Shown here: piece by piece, positions 15,001-23,476 of the stretch
Numbering within the stretch: position 1 is the stretch's first letter
Layout: every line of letters starts with the position of its first letter
NCBI RefSeq assembly: GCF_000003815.2
Contig: NC_049986.1
Span: forward strand, 12,841,876 to 12,905,875
DNA length: 64,000 bases
Source of the DNA: Branchiostoma floridae
Lineage: Eukaryota; Chordata; Leptocardii; Amphioxiformes; Branchiostomatidae
Reading direction: 5' to 3'
Program-made: the position numbers and the translations under genes
The notes under the pieces: generated by a model
Seen by the model: the letters and a program-made list of their open reading frames with translations, nothing else
Database searches by the model: none
What the model was told of the DNA's origin: nothing

Positions 15001-15248
15001 CAGCAGGTTTGTTCGGACAGGGCTGGTGAACCGGCTATGGTGAATTGGGGGACGGGAGAGGGACTTTCTCTTGACAGGAAATTTTCGAGACTAACATCTT
15101 GTCAAAGTTTGAGTCCTTTTGAACCATTCGACCGTGCCTGTCCACAACGAGTGGATTTTAGGCATACTTTAACGGAAATCGTGACGATCTAGGACTGAGG
15201 TTCACAAAGAGAGGATACACTTACCCACAACTCTTTTCCCCAGCTCAT
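1..15248 (-). CDS. FNBP1: FNBP1/FNBP1L/TRIP10 (TOCA-family) F-BAR protein, 5' part of gene, runs off left edge
   Basis: Seven coding exons on the minus strand (15225-15248, 8624-8739, 3881-4079, 3264-3326, 2834-2938, 1275-1403, 569-715) have GT/AG borders and join in frame to about 261 residues. The protein starts [10 protein letters not shown], as vertebrate FNBP1 does, and contains [33 protein letters not shown] and [13 protein letters not shown], all marks of the CIP4/TOCA F-BAR domain. Known family role: F-BAR dimers bind curved PI(4,5)P2 membrane, an HR1 region binds Cdc42, and an SH3 domain recruits N-WASP and dynamin at endocytic sites. Only the F-BAR part is in the window; HR1 and SH3 exons must lie to the left of position 1. 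It is probably the single pre-duplication relative of the three vertebrate genes, and closeness to FNBP1 rather than FNBP1L is only by eye. Confidence 0.93.
569..715 (-). CDS. FNBP1: FNBP1 coding exon 7 (end of F-BAR)
   Basis: 147 nt, 49 codons, [20 protein letters not shown] through [14 protein letters not shown] to NSVNPQQ, with acceptor gttttatag and donor gtaggg, phase 0. This is the last F-BAR helix. The next exon (linker/HR1) is outside the window, and positions 1-568 are intron with nothing further recognised. Confidence 0.94.
1275..1403 (-). CDS. FNBP1: FNBP1 coding exon 6 (F-BAR)
   Basis: 129 nt, 43 codons, [10 protein letters not shown] through YMPAVFQ, with acceptor cttgcag and donor gttagt, phase 0. 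It contains KSEYAAQLQ, as in FNBP1L/TRIP10. Confidence 0.93.
2834..2938 (-). CDS. FNBP1: FNBP1 coding exon 5 (F-BAR)
   Basis: 105 nt, 35 codons, [20 protein letters not shown] through VTKADVEK, with acceptor cttttcag and donor gtgagc, phase 0. FREAERAQ and VTKADVEK are highly conserved in TOCA proteins. Confidence 0.93.
3264..3326 (-). CDS. FNBP1: FNBP1 coding exon 4 (F-BAR)
   Basis: 63 nt, 21 codons, [12 protein letters not shown] through LEK, between acceptor attttccag and donor gtgggt, phase 0 at both ends. It is too short for a simple ORF scan. It corresponds to the family segment between the QERK and SKRRFER motifs. Confidence 0.88.
3881..4079 (-). CDS. FNBP1: FNBP1 coding exon 3 (F-BAR)
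   Basis: 199 nt with acceptor ttttaccag and donor gtaaac. With the preceding AG it encodes [20 protein letters not shown] and continues through [17 protein letters not shown] to IKAEKKK, ending in phase 0. KKYQPKK and AGQHEVI are diagnostic for FNBP1. Confidence 0.94.
5699..6432 (+). mobile_element. PIF/Harbinger-type DNA transposon, deleted copy with transposase remnant
   Basis: Terminal inverted repeats of about 55 bp start GACCCCATTCACACTCAG and end CTGACTGTGAATGGGGTC. They are flanked by the 3-bp duplication TAA (5696-5698 and 6433-6435), typical of PIF/Harbinger. Inside, around 6056-6180, the plus strand reads [15 protein letters not shown], then after a stop and frame change [10 protein letters not shown] recognise these as the N-terminal region of Harbinger transposases. 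At 734 bp with broken frames it is non-autonomous. It lies in the FNBP1 intron between coding exons 2 and 3. Confidence 0.85.
7482..7570. mobile_element. short palindromic element, TAGCCTG family, copy 1
   Basis: The ends TAGCCTGCGTACCATCCTAG and CTAGGATGACACCCGGGCTA are inverted copies; the middle is not. It shares its ends with elements at 24014, 26704 and 33613. The flanking 9 bases (TCTTGAAGA and TCCCCAGGA) no longer match, so this looks like the oldest copy. Confidence 0.65.
8624..8739 (-). CDS. FNBP1: FNBP1 coding exon 2 (start of F-BAR)
   Basis: 116 nt with acceptor cttccag and donor gtaagg. It encodes [20 protein letters not shown] and on to EYAKKL, ending in phase 2 (AG). It aligns without gaps to the first F-BAR helix of TOCA proteins. 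Confidence 0.93.
8740..15224. other. large FNBP1 introns, no supported gene
   Basis: Apart from the optional 15-nt exon at 12531-12545, I see only AT-rich intron sequence here. The many short open frames lack family resemblance and codon bias. A weak exon-like stretch near 9206-9295 (plus strand) is discussed under findings. Confidence 0.6.
12531..12545 (-). CDS. possible alternative first coding exon of FNBP1 (MTAEK)
   Basis: The minus strand reads ATG ACT GCA GAG AAG followed by donor gtaagg, phase 0, so it could splice to the DQY exon at 8739 in frame. As an internal exon it would be 16 or 5 nt and break the frame, so it only makes sense as an alternative start. No promoter is visible. 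It may be chance. Confidence 0.2.
15225..15248 (-). CDS. FNBP1: FNBP1 coding exon 1 (MSWGKELW)
   Basis: Start codon at 15246-15248. Eight codons end in TTG TGG followed by donor gtaagtg, phase 0. The octapeptide matches the invariant start of FNBP1/FNBP1L (MSWGTELW), which fixes the start. The next in-frame exon begins DQ, as in vertebrates. Confidence 0.92.
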
Positions 15249-15400
15249 GTTGTCCACGGAAAATGAGTAAATCCGCAGTAAAATTCAAAGCAAACACGAA
15301 CTCTACAGGAATATCGTCATTTTTTTCAACATGGAGGGCGGATTTGGCGCGAGGTACCCTGGGAAGGGGAAAGACTCAAGACCGCATCCACTCGTAACAA
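15249..15400 (-). promoter_or_regulatory. FNBP1: FNBP1 5' UTR and CpG-bearing promoter region
   Basis: Sequence just upstream of the FNBP1 ATG is richer in CG dinucleotides than the surrounding AT-rich DNA (for example ggcgcgaggtacc near 15350), and so is the region down to about 14650. No clear TATA box is visible. The transcription start cannot be placed from sequence alone. Confidence 0.4.
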
Positions 15401-15574
15401 ATGAGCCCGTAATTAAATATAACATACATAAATATGACAATGTCATCCTATGAAATGTCAATAAAACAAATCATAATAATGTTTCATTTATTTTACGTGG
15501 TATATAAAATTTTTTAAGTAAACGTTATCACATAGGCTTTAAAATGAATTTTGTTTCGTTGCGGTGTGAAATTC

Positions 15575-15721
15575 ATGAGCACTGACGAAGGGATGATGCA
15601 GGATGAGGTCATCATGACTGATGTCTCACCTGTAGCCATGGACAAGAACGCGCGAAAAGTGACCAGAAAACTCCATTTCAGCAATAACAGAATCTTTTCT
15701 TTCCTTACATATGGGCGCTAG
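15575..15721 (+). CDS. possible small ORF or first exon, divergent from FNBP1
   Basis: The frame opens MSTDEGMMQDEVIMTDVSPV, then AMDKNARKVTRKLHFSNN, and stops at TAG 15719-15721 after 48 codons. It starts 327 bp from the FNBP1 ATG on the opposite strand, in moderately CG-rich DNA, so a shared promoter is conceivable. An AAAA-gtgacc donor within it is poor. I recognise no family, and no downstream exons are seen before the UGT genes. Low confidence. Confidence 0.2.
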   Translation: MSTDEGMMQDEVIMTDVSPVAMDKNARKVTRKLHFSNNRIFSFLTYGR

Positions 15722-17385
15722 CATATTTCTTGATAACCCAGTCTGACATGGGTAACATTCGCGCCAATAATGTCCACCTGCAAGTTCATTTTCTTTCTGC
15801 GACAGTGAACAGAGTCGGGGCAAGGAGGTTGAAAGAGGGTTAGCATTCCCGGAAGACGTGATAAATAAAAGTGACGTCACAAGGAATAGAGAGTGCGGAT
15901 CTCCGGATGAGAGAGTCGTGACGCAGGCATTCTCGGACTGAAATAGAAGACCTGATGTATCCTTACATTCCAGCAAAAGTCTCTAGTAATAGCTAGCATT
16001 GGCATGTCTGTAATAACCGGTCGGAGATCTCCCAGACAGCAATCGTAAAGTCCACTACATATAAGGGTCATATAACCTTCCACCCTTCCACGGAAAGAAA
16101 AGAAAGTCGAAGTTGGCAAGATAGGGGAAATATATTCCACAGAGGACTTGGCTGGCTATGGGAGTGTGCCCGGTCGCATGTGCCAATACATAATATTCAC
16201 AAATTTTAACTTTTTTCAGCCAGAAGAAAGTTTGCAGTTGAGGTGATGACGCGAGATTTGGGGCCGACGTAAGAGGTTTACAGGAGAAGTGTAGATGTTG
16301 GTGTTATTATTTGTTTCTCTTTCTCTCAGCTTTGTGTGAATTCAAATGTTAGTTTTATTTCCCTTTTGTTTTTGCCATTCTTTCACGGTATGTTTGTGTT
16401 CATGGTGTGTCACGTGAATATTTTCATTGTCTCACTCTTATGTTCCAGTATCGACCTTAAAATCCCATGTCACTGGACTAATTCTAGCAGTGCTTGCTTT
16501 TATTTTACAGCGCCTCAGAGAGGGAGTTTCGCGCTGAATATCTCATTAGCTCTCTCCTGAGAACCTAAGTAACCCCTAAGCGCTTCCGCAAAAAGTAAAA
16601 GCCAGCACGGCTAGAAGTCTGCGAAGGAGGCTACCATGAGATTTTTTGCCAGAAACTATGCAACTTTTGAAGTTCTGTCCGCAATTGGTCTATGCTATCC
16701 ATGGGTCAACGTATTCCACGTTACGTATTTGTGATGTAATCGTTGACCGCGTTCCTGAGCCCCGGGATAATGCAGAACCCTCTAGCAAAAAAAGGAGGAC
16801 AAAAGCCATTCCCCAAATCTTTATTCATCAGTTCATGTATTTTCGAACACCTTTCTGGATTGGGGAGACCTCTTGCGATCACAATGTGCATTACATAATT
16901 CACGTATGGCTTTGCAAATTGCGTGAGTGAGCTGGAAAGAATCATACAAAACCATAAACAGTTCCGTTGTACATTAAAATGCAAAATACATATAATGATA
17001 AATGATAAAAATCTTTTACAGAGCTGGATGTTTTAAAACACTCTCTTCTCGTACAGTATATTGAATAATTCGTTGAGCTTTTCAAAGCAACTAATCACCA
17101 ACCGAAGTTTTGGGTTTGCAACGCATACACTGTACCATAGCATAACACTTCACTGGTATTGTCTGTTTATCAGATAGAAAATTATCATATGCAAGACAAT
17201 TAATAACATGAAAATGCTATTTCATTTCAGAACATCAGCAGCTTGAACTTTGTTTCCTCACCAGAAATAGTCCCATAGTACGGGAAATGAATTATACACC
17301 GTTGGATGCATATTCCTTTGTATCATATAACAATAAAAAGAATATGCTACAGTTAGATAAAAGTTCAGGCTCATGAAGTTATTAA
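15722..17385. other. intergenic, FNBP1 to UGT A
   Basis: No gene recognised. Around 16580-16635 a short segment (GCGCTTCCGC through TCTGCGAAGGAGGCT) looks like a repeat fragment, but its ends cannot be defined here. Confidence 0.5.
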
Positions 17386-17671
17386 TCAATTGTCTTTCTT
17401 CACCTTCTGTCCTTGTTGCCCTCTCTTTTTCCTAAAAGCCAGACGACAGACGCACACTACCCCACCCACCACCACAGCTAGAACTGCTACAAATAAAGCT
17501 ATGACGTCGAGCAGAAAATACTCGTGAAAGGGGATCTTGTGTGCGCGCGTGCGCAGATGAGGCAGTCCGCCATGCCTGATGAGGTGCTCTATCCACCACA
17601 TGGCGCGGTCCATGGGCTTGGTGAGCTGGTCACTCAGGATCCGGGCGGCGCGGTCCACGTTCTCCTGGTAG
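17386..17671 (-). CDS. UGT A exon 4 (membrane anchor, stop)
   Basis: It starts after acceptor gtccacag and encodes YQENVDRAARILSDQLTKPM, then MWWIEHLIRHGGLPHLR, the single membrane span and KKRGQQGQKVKKDN before TGA at 17386-17388. KKDN is a canonical KKXX retrieval signal. Confidence 0.9.
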
Positions 17672-18181
17672 CTGTGGACAGGGATAATGGTCTACCGTTA
17701 GTATGCACTGTACATTCGTGTTAACAGCGTTTGAACAGAGCGTAATGAAGAAGGATTTAACTTGGAATTCGTTCCATCACAAAAGAGTGGACACACCAAA
17801 TCTTCAACAAGTCTTCTGGTCTTCTTCATGACAACTGGGGACTCAAAAACACGTGACCTTCCAAAATTCTAGATCTATATAGCCGGTATGACTGCCCTTC
17901 GGCGTAACACACCAGCTTCGCAGGCACGCGGCGCGGCAGCAGCTGGTTATATTACACCGAACGACCCAAATTGCTATGGCATAAGCAACGATATCGATTC
18001 AAAGTTGTCTGGCCCTTGTCGCAATATTCCAACAGGTGGTCAGGTTGCCAGGTTATGGTCTCACATATAATGGTAGAGACTATTGCTACTAACGCCTGCC
18101 CGCCCGAATACTGTAACATGACATGTACAAGCCGACACCACACCATACTTTGGTAATAAAGTCATATTGATATCTTCTCAC

Positions 18182-18401
18182 CTTTTTGTTGATAACACGT
18201 GGTTGATTGCTTGAAGCAGTTCCTCTGTCGTCATGGTGAAGATGTCAAGTCTGACGCCCAACCCTCGTCCCACCACGCGGGCCACGTTGTCATGATGATC
18301 CACTGCGAGCGGGAGAGACACCATCGGCACCCCGTGGTTGACGGACTCGTACACACCGTTAGTTCCTCCGTGTGTGACGAACAGTTTCATCTTCTTGTGA
18401 G
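18182..18401 (-). CDS. UGT A exon 3 (UDP-sugar binding signature)
   Basis: 220 nt, the same size as the equivalent vertebrate UGT exon, from acceptor ccaacag to donor gtgaga, ending in phase 2. It encodes AHKKMKLFVTHGGTNGVYES through AVDHHDNVARV and on to HVLSTK. The donor-sugar pair is Asp-His (18295-18300). Confidence 0.92.
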
Positions 18402-18727
18402 CTGTTGGATGAAGCAGCACAAAAGTGCATAACAGACAGAATAGTCGTCATCGGTTTCATAGGTTATTTGAAAGCAAGGTTCTACAGCAGAATGAAACTC
18501 TTTCTACCTGACATCCTTTCAAAGGAATCTAGAAATCAACATCAGTCATGAACTGAGACGAGGGTGGATACAACATCTTTAAATAATCACGTTTGGGGCC
18601 GCCTTCATCGTATCACAACGCCACCATGCGGCGGTGATGCAGTGATGCAGCGATGTTAATGGAGGCTGATGACAAATTGACGAAACGTTGGTAGGAAAAA
18701 ACAAAACTTGTCCAAGCTTTAACGTAC

Positions 18728-18956
18728 CCAGCAGGTCGACCTGTGGCACCCAGCTCATCGGCTTGACGTTGGGAGGAAATTTTACACTGCTCGGGTCGAT
18801 GTCTGGCGCAAGCTTCCAGATTACCTTCTGGGGAACTTGTGCGAAGGCGTTCAGAATGACTTGTTCAATTCTCTCCGGCATGCCGGCGGTGGTGGAGCCC
18901 AAACTGAAGAGAATCACTCCTGCATCTCCAGAACTTTGCATGAAATCTTCTAGGTC
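18728..18956 (-). CDS. UGT A exon 2
   Basis: 229 nt from acceptor ctctag to donor gtacgt, ending in phase 1. It encodes DLEDFMQSSGDAGVILFSLG through KPMSWVPQVDLL. It corresponds to two exons of vertebrate UGT2 genes, here fused. Confidence 0.9.
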
Positions 18957-19570
18957 CTAGAGTAGTAATAGAAACATGGGTAGTGGGATCGATAGGTATT
19001 CTTACTATTGAAGAGTATAGAAAGTACAAGGCGATATGGCACGGTCTAATGCTACGATCAATTTTGCACTGGTGCATGTAGACCTCCGAAGCCATATATT
19101 TGTCCAGATGGACGGCCGGATACCGGGAGGGCCCCTCTCGTTTTTTTCCCCGATTATGTCTATGGTCCCGGGTTGATATTAATTGCGATTAGAAATTATA
19201 AAAAAATGGGAGGCCCGGCCGTACCAAAAAAGAGCCCGGTAGCGAAAGGGTTTCCCACGGGTCCACGTAGGGGCCACGCCCGAAACAACCCGTAAACTAC
19301 CCGGCGGGACCCCTTTCCCACTTGTGACCGTAGCATGATACCGACTTGTAATTAGTGGGGGTACACTAAGATAGCAGTTTATCTATATGTATGTTGGTAT
19401 CATGATTTTAGCAAAATATCTGGTATTCTTTGGGATAACAGGTTGCAATCGATTTCGCAAAACAGGTTGTAAGTTGGTAGCGGCGCCCGTCCCGGTTCAA
19501 TATACCCCTTTGAGTTAGATCTAAGTTTAAATTCTCCTCCGCAAGTAGTAGTGGTTTTGACGTGAAGCAC

Positions 19571-20440
19571 CTTAGGAAGAGGCTTGGGATCAACAGAATT
19601 GTAGCCTGCTATGTTGACGACATTGGGCATGGTCGGCCTGGCGAACTCTACAGTGAAGTCTGCCACAGACAGCCACAGGTCCGTGTTGTACAGAAGCTCC
19701 TCTGTGTTGGTGTCGTTTCAAAAGTATTTGTGCACGATGAAGTCAAAAGCGGAACATTCTACACCATGATAGTACCTCGCTCCTAAGTAATAAAGTACGT
19801 TCTGTATTTTCTCCTTGAAGGTCATTTCCGTTAAGAATCCGCTGGGCATGACGGGCCAGTACGCCAGAGGGAAGGGGTTACCGGAGCCGAAGAGTAGTGA
19901 GGAAGAAGGCACATACACAATGGCGGACGGTAAGCCGAAATAACGCGCCAACACGGGACCACAGGGAAAATCAGGAGCGGTCGACAACACAACGTCATAC
20001 TTGAGACCTTTGGCGGCTTGTTGGTCCAAATGAAGGAGTAGTGCTTCACAACTTTTGCTGCCCGCGGCTAGGTAGTTTTCGACCGCCGCCAACAAGTTGG
20101 TGTATTCTCCTTCCCAGTAGTGACCTTCGAAAGCACGTCCTGCTGCCAACGTCCCCGGCTCGCAAGGAGCGCCTTCGTACTTGACCTTGTCTTGTACAGG
20201 TGTGCTGATGAGGTGCTTGAAGACGTCGTCAGGCATCATCATAGTGACGGAATGCCCCCTGTCGGCCAGGGCACGTCCCAGCAGCCGGAGGGTCAGCCAC
20301 GTGCTGTGTGGAAGTTGGTTGATGATAAGAATGTTGAAGCCTTCCTTTGTCGTGGTTTTACTGTCCATTCCTTGAACTTGTAGCTCAGAGGACAGAAGTA
20401 ACAAGAAGACGAAGATGACGTCACGGACAGACATGGCCAT
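19571..20440 (-). CDS. UGT A exon 1 (acceptor-binding half), contains TGA
   Basis: 870 nt, 290 codons, ending PLPK before donor gtgctt. It encodes the signal peptide and acceptor-binding half. Residues 44-48 read PHSTW. The region around FARPTMPNVVNIAGY resembles the matching part of UGT8 (PRPTLPNVVYVGG). In-frame TGA lies at 19718-19720. Confidence 0.85.
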
Positions 20441-20520
20441 GGCGATCTGATGATGACGTTACCTGGGTGAATGGGTGATCGGGATACAGCATTATGAAAA
20501 GTGAAAAGACGAACTTTTAT

Positions 20521-20632
20521 TCACACACACACACACATACACACACACACACACACACGCACACACACATACACACGTGCGCGCGCACACACACACACGC
20601 ACACACACACACACACACACACGCACACATCA
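20521..20632. repeat. (CA)n microsatellite
   Basis: About 110 bp of CA dinucleotide repeat with interspersed CG and TA units. It lies between the UGT A start codon and the TATA-like box, so it may be transcribed in the 5' UTR. UGT B lacks it. Confidence 0.95.
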
Positions 20633-20736
20633 TCCGGAGATAAAGAGTGATGGAGATAATAGATGAAATAAAAAGTAACACGTTGTCGCGTGACACAATT
20701 CAATTCCCAACAGGTTTTCATACCTAGTAGTGTTTA

Positions 20737-20743
20737 TTATATA
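20737..20743 (-). promoter_or_regulatory. TATA-like box of UGT A
   Basis: The minus strand reads TATATAA about 300 bp upstream of the UGT A ATG and about 100 bp downstream of the HNF1-like site. This is a plausible core promoter from motif and spacing only. Confidence 0.35.
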
Positions 20744-20840
20744 AGTCAAACTTCACACTCAATCCTTTTGTCCGCCGATACCAGTGCCTAACCCTTTAAT
20801 GATAAGCTGTTCCTTCCCATGTGCCCACTTCGAGTGACTG

Positions 20841-20853
20841 GTTAATGTTTAAC
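20841..20853 (-). promoter_or_regulatory. HNF1-like palindrome upstream of UGT A
   Basis: GTTAATGTTTAAC differs by one base from the HNF1 consensus GTTAATNATTAAC. It is exactly conserved upstream of UGT B (26883-26895). HNF1 is a known driver of vertebrate UGT1A and UGT2B promoters. Function here is inferred. Confidence 0.55.
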
Positions 20854-20859
20854 AGGTGG

Positions 20860-22615
20860 TTTATGACAACAGTCAACATGTAACAATCGCACCGGATCCC
20901 ACAGGGGATGTAGCCCCCCCCCCCCCGCCGGACTCCGAAGCCACAAAGTTAATGCCCAAAAATACACCCAAAATTAGCTCTTGAACTACCCGACAGGGCC
21001 CCCTTTTTCCAGTGCTAAGAAGGCCTTACATGTCTGACACTGACCTGACGTATATGCCATACTATATTACCATTGCCATACGTGTAAAATGCACATCTGC
21101 TACCACAGGTAGAGCTAACATCTATTATCATAATACCGGTACGTTTACGACGATTTCTCTAGCCATACTGATTTGACAAATTGTCAACGCATCATTTTCT
21201 CCAGTTACATGTTGCTGTTATAGGTTACCCTTGCCACTTCTTCTGTGTAAATTTTCTGCCACTCTTGTCCTGCTAAAAGCGTAATATTGTAATTGTAGCA
21301 CGCCGCGGAATTACACGGCGAACGGGCGCGTGGTTGGGAGGGGGTACAAAATACCGGTAGGAAGAAACACGGCACAATTAACTGCCGCTATGTACATTTA
21401 TACATCCTCTGATGTTCCTTCCTTTTCTGTCAGTAAATGCATAAAACATAAACCTGCATGAGCATACAAAATGTCATGAGAAAACGTATACTGTCAAGAA
21501 TTTTCATTTAACTTCTGTCCGTCACAACCGCTATGACGTAACACTTCACTGCTAGCGTAGATATAAAAATGGCGGGAAAATGGCTGCGTACGTTCAATTT
21601 TGCCCATTCAGTCGTAGATTCGGCGTATTATGCAACGGTTCTTCACACTTTTACATGAGTCGTAGGTCACCAACAGAAATTCAAGATTGTTGTTGAATCA
21701 TGTTCGTCTTGTGCCGTGAGCATGTGTAATTATGATCTATAAATTTGGCAATGAATGTGACAGTGTGTTCGTCCCACGACGAGCTGCCTACCCCGAAAAA
21801 GATACTGAAAACTTTTGGCCTTGTTGTCTTCGAATGCATTGTTATCGATGCTTTGTAAATGATGTATTGGACACCTAGATGTCTGAAGTGTGCACAGCTC
21901 AGAAATAACTATTGTTGCATGTGTAGATCTCTTTAAGTTCCAGTATTTTTAATCTACCGGTATAAGTCTTACTACCGGTTTTATGCCAATGCATGTTATC
22001 TGAGCACCTCTTTCCACAAACCAAAATGCACACCGTGTTCGCCAGGATTTAAGTATGGTTTTCACATATCCACGTTGATTAGCACCATAATCATGATTTG
22101 AATCGAATGTGTATTATACTGTTCTATATCATATCAGATTCTCTGACGTGGCTTACCTCATTAACAAATTGAACGTTAATGTTGTGGGTGACTCGTCCTG
22201 GAGGCGTGGAGATATATCTGTTTTTCCAGATGCTTGATCGATCTGTTGTTTACTCACACAGTTATTGCCCCTCTCCTTTCTAAATACTATAAAACACTTA
22301 CCAAACTTACATAGTAGATGAATACCGTTGATATCAACATAGTAAACTTGTAACTACACGCACAAGTAAACATGTAACTACACGCACCTTATGAACAGGT
22401 ATCCGTATATATGGACAACGAAAAAGGGTAAGGACGAATCGGCAAAGGACTGTTTTGCTCTTATTCCACTACTTAATAAGTAACCTATCTACAGATAGGA
22501 AACGCACAGAATGTGTATTATCCTGTTATTCATTAAACCAGTTAGACCAACTTAGATAGTCCATGATAAGTAATCAGCTTGGACGACAGGGTCTCAACCG
22601 CACCTCTTTTTGTCA
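20860..22615. other. intergenic between UGT A and UGT B
   Basis: No gene recognised. A fragment at about 20988-21030 (CTACCCGACAGGGCCCC through AAGGCCTTA) resembles one end of the Harbinger-like element at 31347-31547. The rest is unremarkable AT-rich sequence. Confidence 0.5.
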
Positions 22616-22783
22616 TAGCTGGCTAATCTCCAGAAGATTTACCTGTGGCATAAGATAGTAAAAAGCTGCCCAAGGATTGTAGCCGGTCCGAAGGAGTGTC
22701 CATTATCCACAAACACTAATTTGCCAGCTTATGATAATATCTTATGCCACCGTAGGATCTGCCTGGAGATTAATAATTGGCTA
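22616..22783. mobile_element. inverted-repeat element (MITE-like), about 168 bp
   Basis: The left arm (AATCTCCAGAAGATTTACC, then GTGGCATAAGATA) is mirrored by the right arm (TATCTTATGCCAC, then AGGATCTGCCTGGAGATT). The arms are about 40 bp with some mismatches. Target duplication is not clear, so the superfamily is unassigned. Confidence 0.6.
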
Positions 22784-23184
22784 CATACCTCTTAGCGATT
22801 ACAACAAAGCTCACTTTCTGTGTAGATTTTCACTTTGCTATATTCTATCAACTATTTTGTCATTTTACATACGTAGACTAAAATGGTGACGCTCATTTTT
22901 GTTCCCGAGCAAAAGTCTCATTTATTGAACATTGACAATATATCTATCAGGCAAAAGAACTTCTGAAACTGATAATAAATGTTTTCTTCAACTACATGTA
23001 AGCTACGATTTACATTTTGTATTTCAGAATAGATCTATCATCAATCCATCTCTCACACTAGTTGAATGCTAATCACAAAGCGTAAGTCATAAATTTTGTA
23101 TACCGTTGGAAATGATGTTATTTTGCAACAGTTATTCAATAGCAGCAAAAGAGCATAAGCAAATGTGTGTATCTCAAGAAAATC

Positions 23185-23476
23185 TTAATTGTCTTTCTTC
23201 TCCATCATCTGTACCTGTTGTTTCCCTCTTATTTTCCGGTAAGCCAGACGACAGACGCACACTACCCCACCTAACACAACAGTTAGAACTGTTACAAAGA
23301 AAGCTATGACGTCGAGCAGGAAATACTCGTAAAAGGGGATCTTGTGTGCGCGCGTGCGCAGATGAGGCAGTCCGCCGTGCCTGATGAGGTGCTCTATCCA
23401 CCACATGGCGCGGTCCATGGGCTTGGTGAGCTGGTCACTCAGGATCCGGGCGGCGCGGTCCACGTTCTCCTGGTAG
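23185..23476 (-). CDS. UGT B exon 4 (membrane anchor, stop)
   Basis: It starts YQENVDRAARILSDQLTKPM after acceptor gtccacag and encodes the membrane span (LLDVIAFFVTVLTVVLGGVV), then a basic tail ending KKDN before TAA (23185-23187). The first 180 bases are nearly identical to UGT A; the tail diverges. Confidence 0.92.

Larger units (their letters stand above)
17386..20440 (-). pseudogene. UDP-glycosyltransferase A (UGT8/UGT2-like), single in-frame stop
   Basis: Four exons (19571-20440, 18728-18956, 18182-18401, 17386-17671) with good splice sites would give 534 residues, the normal UGT length. Visible features are an N-terminal signal peptide (VIFVFLLLLSSELQVQG), RGHSVTMM, the C-terminal UGT signature from WVPQVDLLAHKK through FVTHGGTNGVYESV to VSLPLAVDHHDN, a membrane span (LLDVIALFVAVLAVVVGG) and a C-terminal KKDN dilysine ER-retention signal. 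UGTs of this type sit in the ER membrane with the catalytic domains in the lumen and transfer a sugar from a UDP-sugar to lipophilic acceptors. Codon 241 (19718-19720) is TGA where the neighbour has TCA (Ser). Nothing else is broken, so it is a young pseudogene, a null allele or a sequencing error. Confidence 0.75.

Noticed and set aside
18688..18960. Plus-strand frames antisense to UGT exons (also 19562-19786, 20120-20383, 25897-26449)
   Set aside because: These are shadows of the UGT exons; the minus-strand reading carries all UGT motifs.
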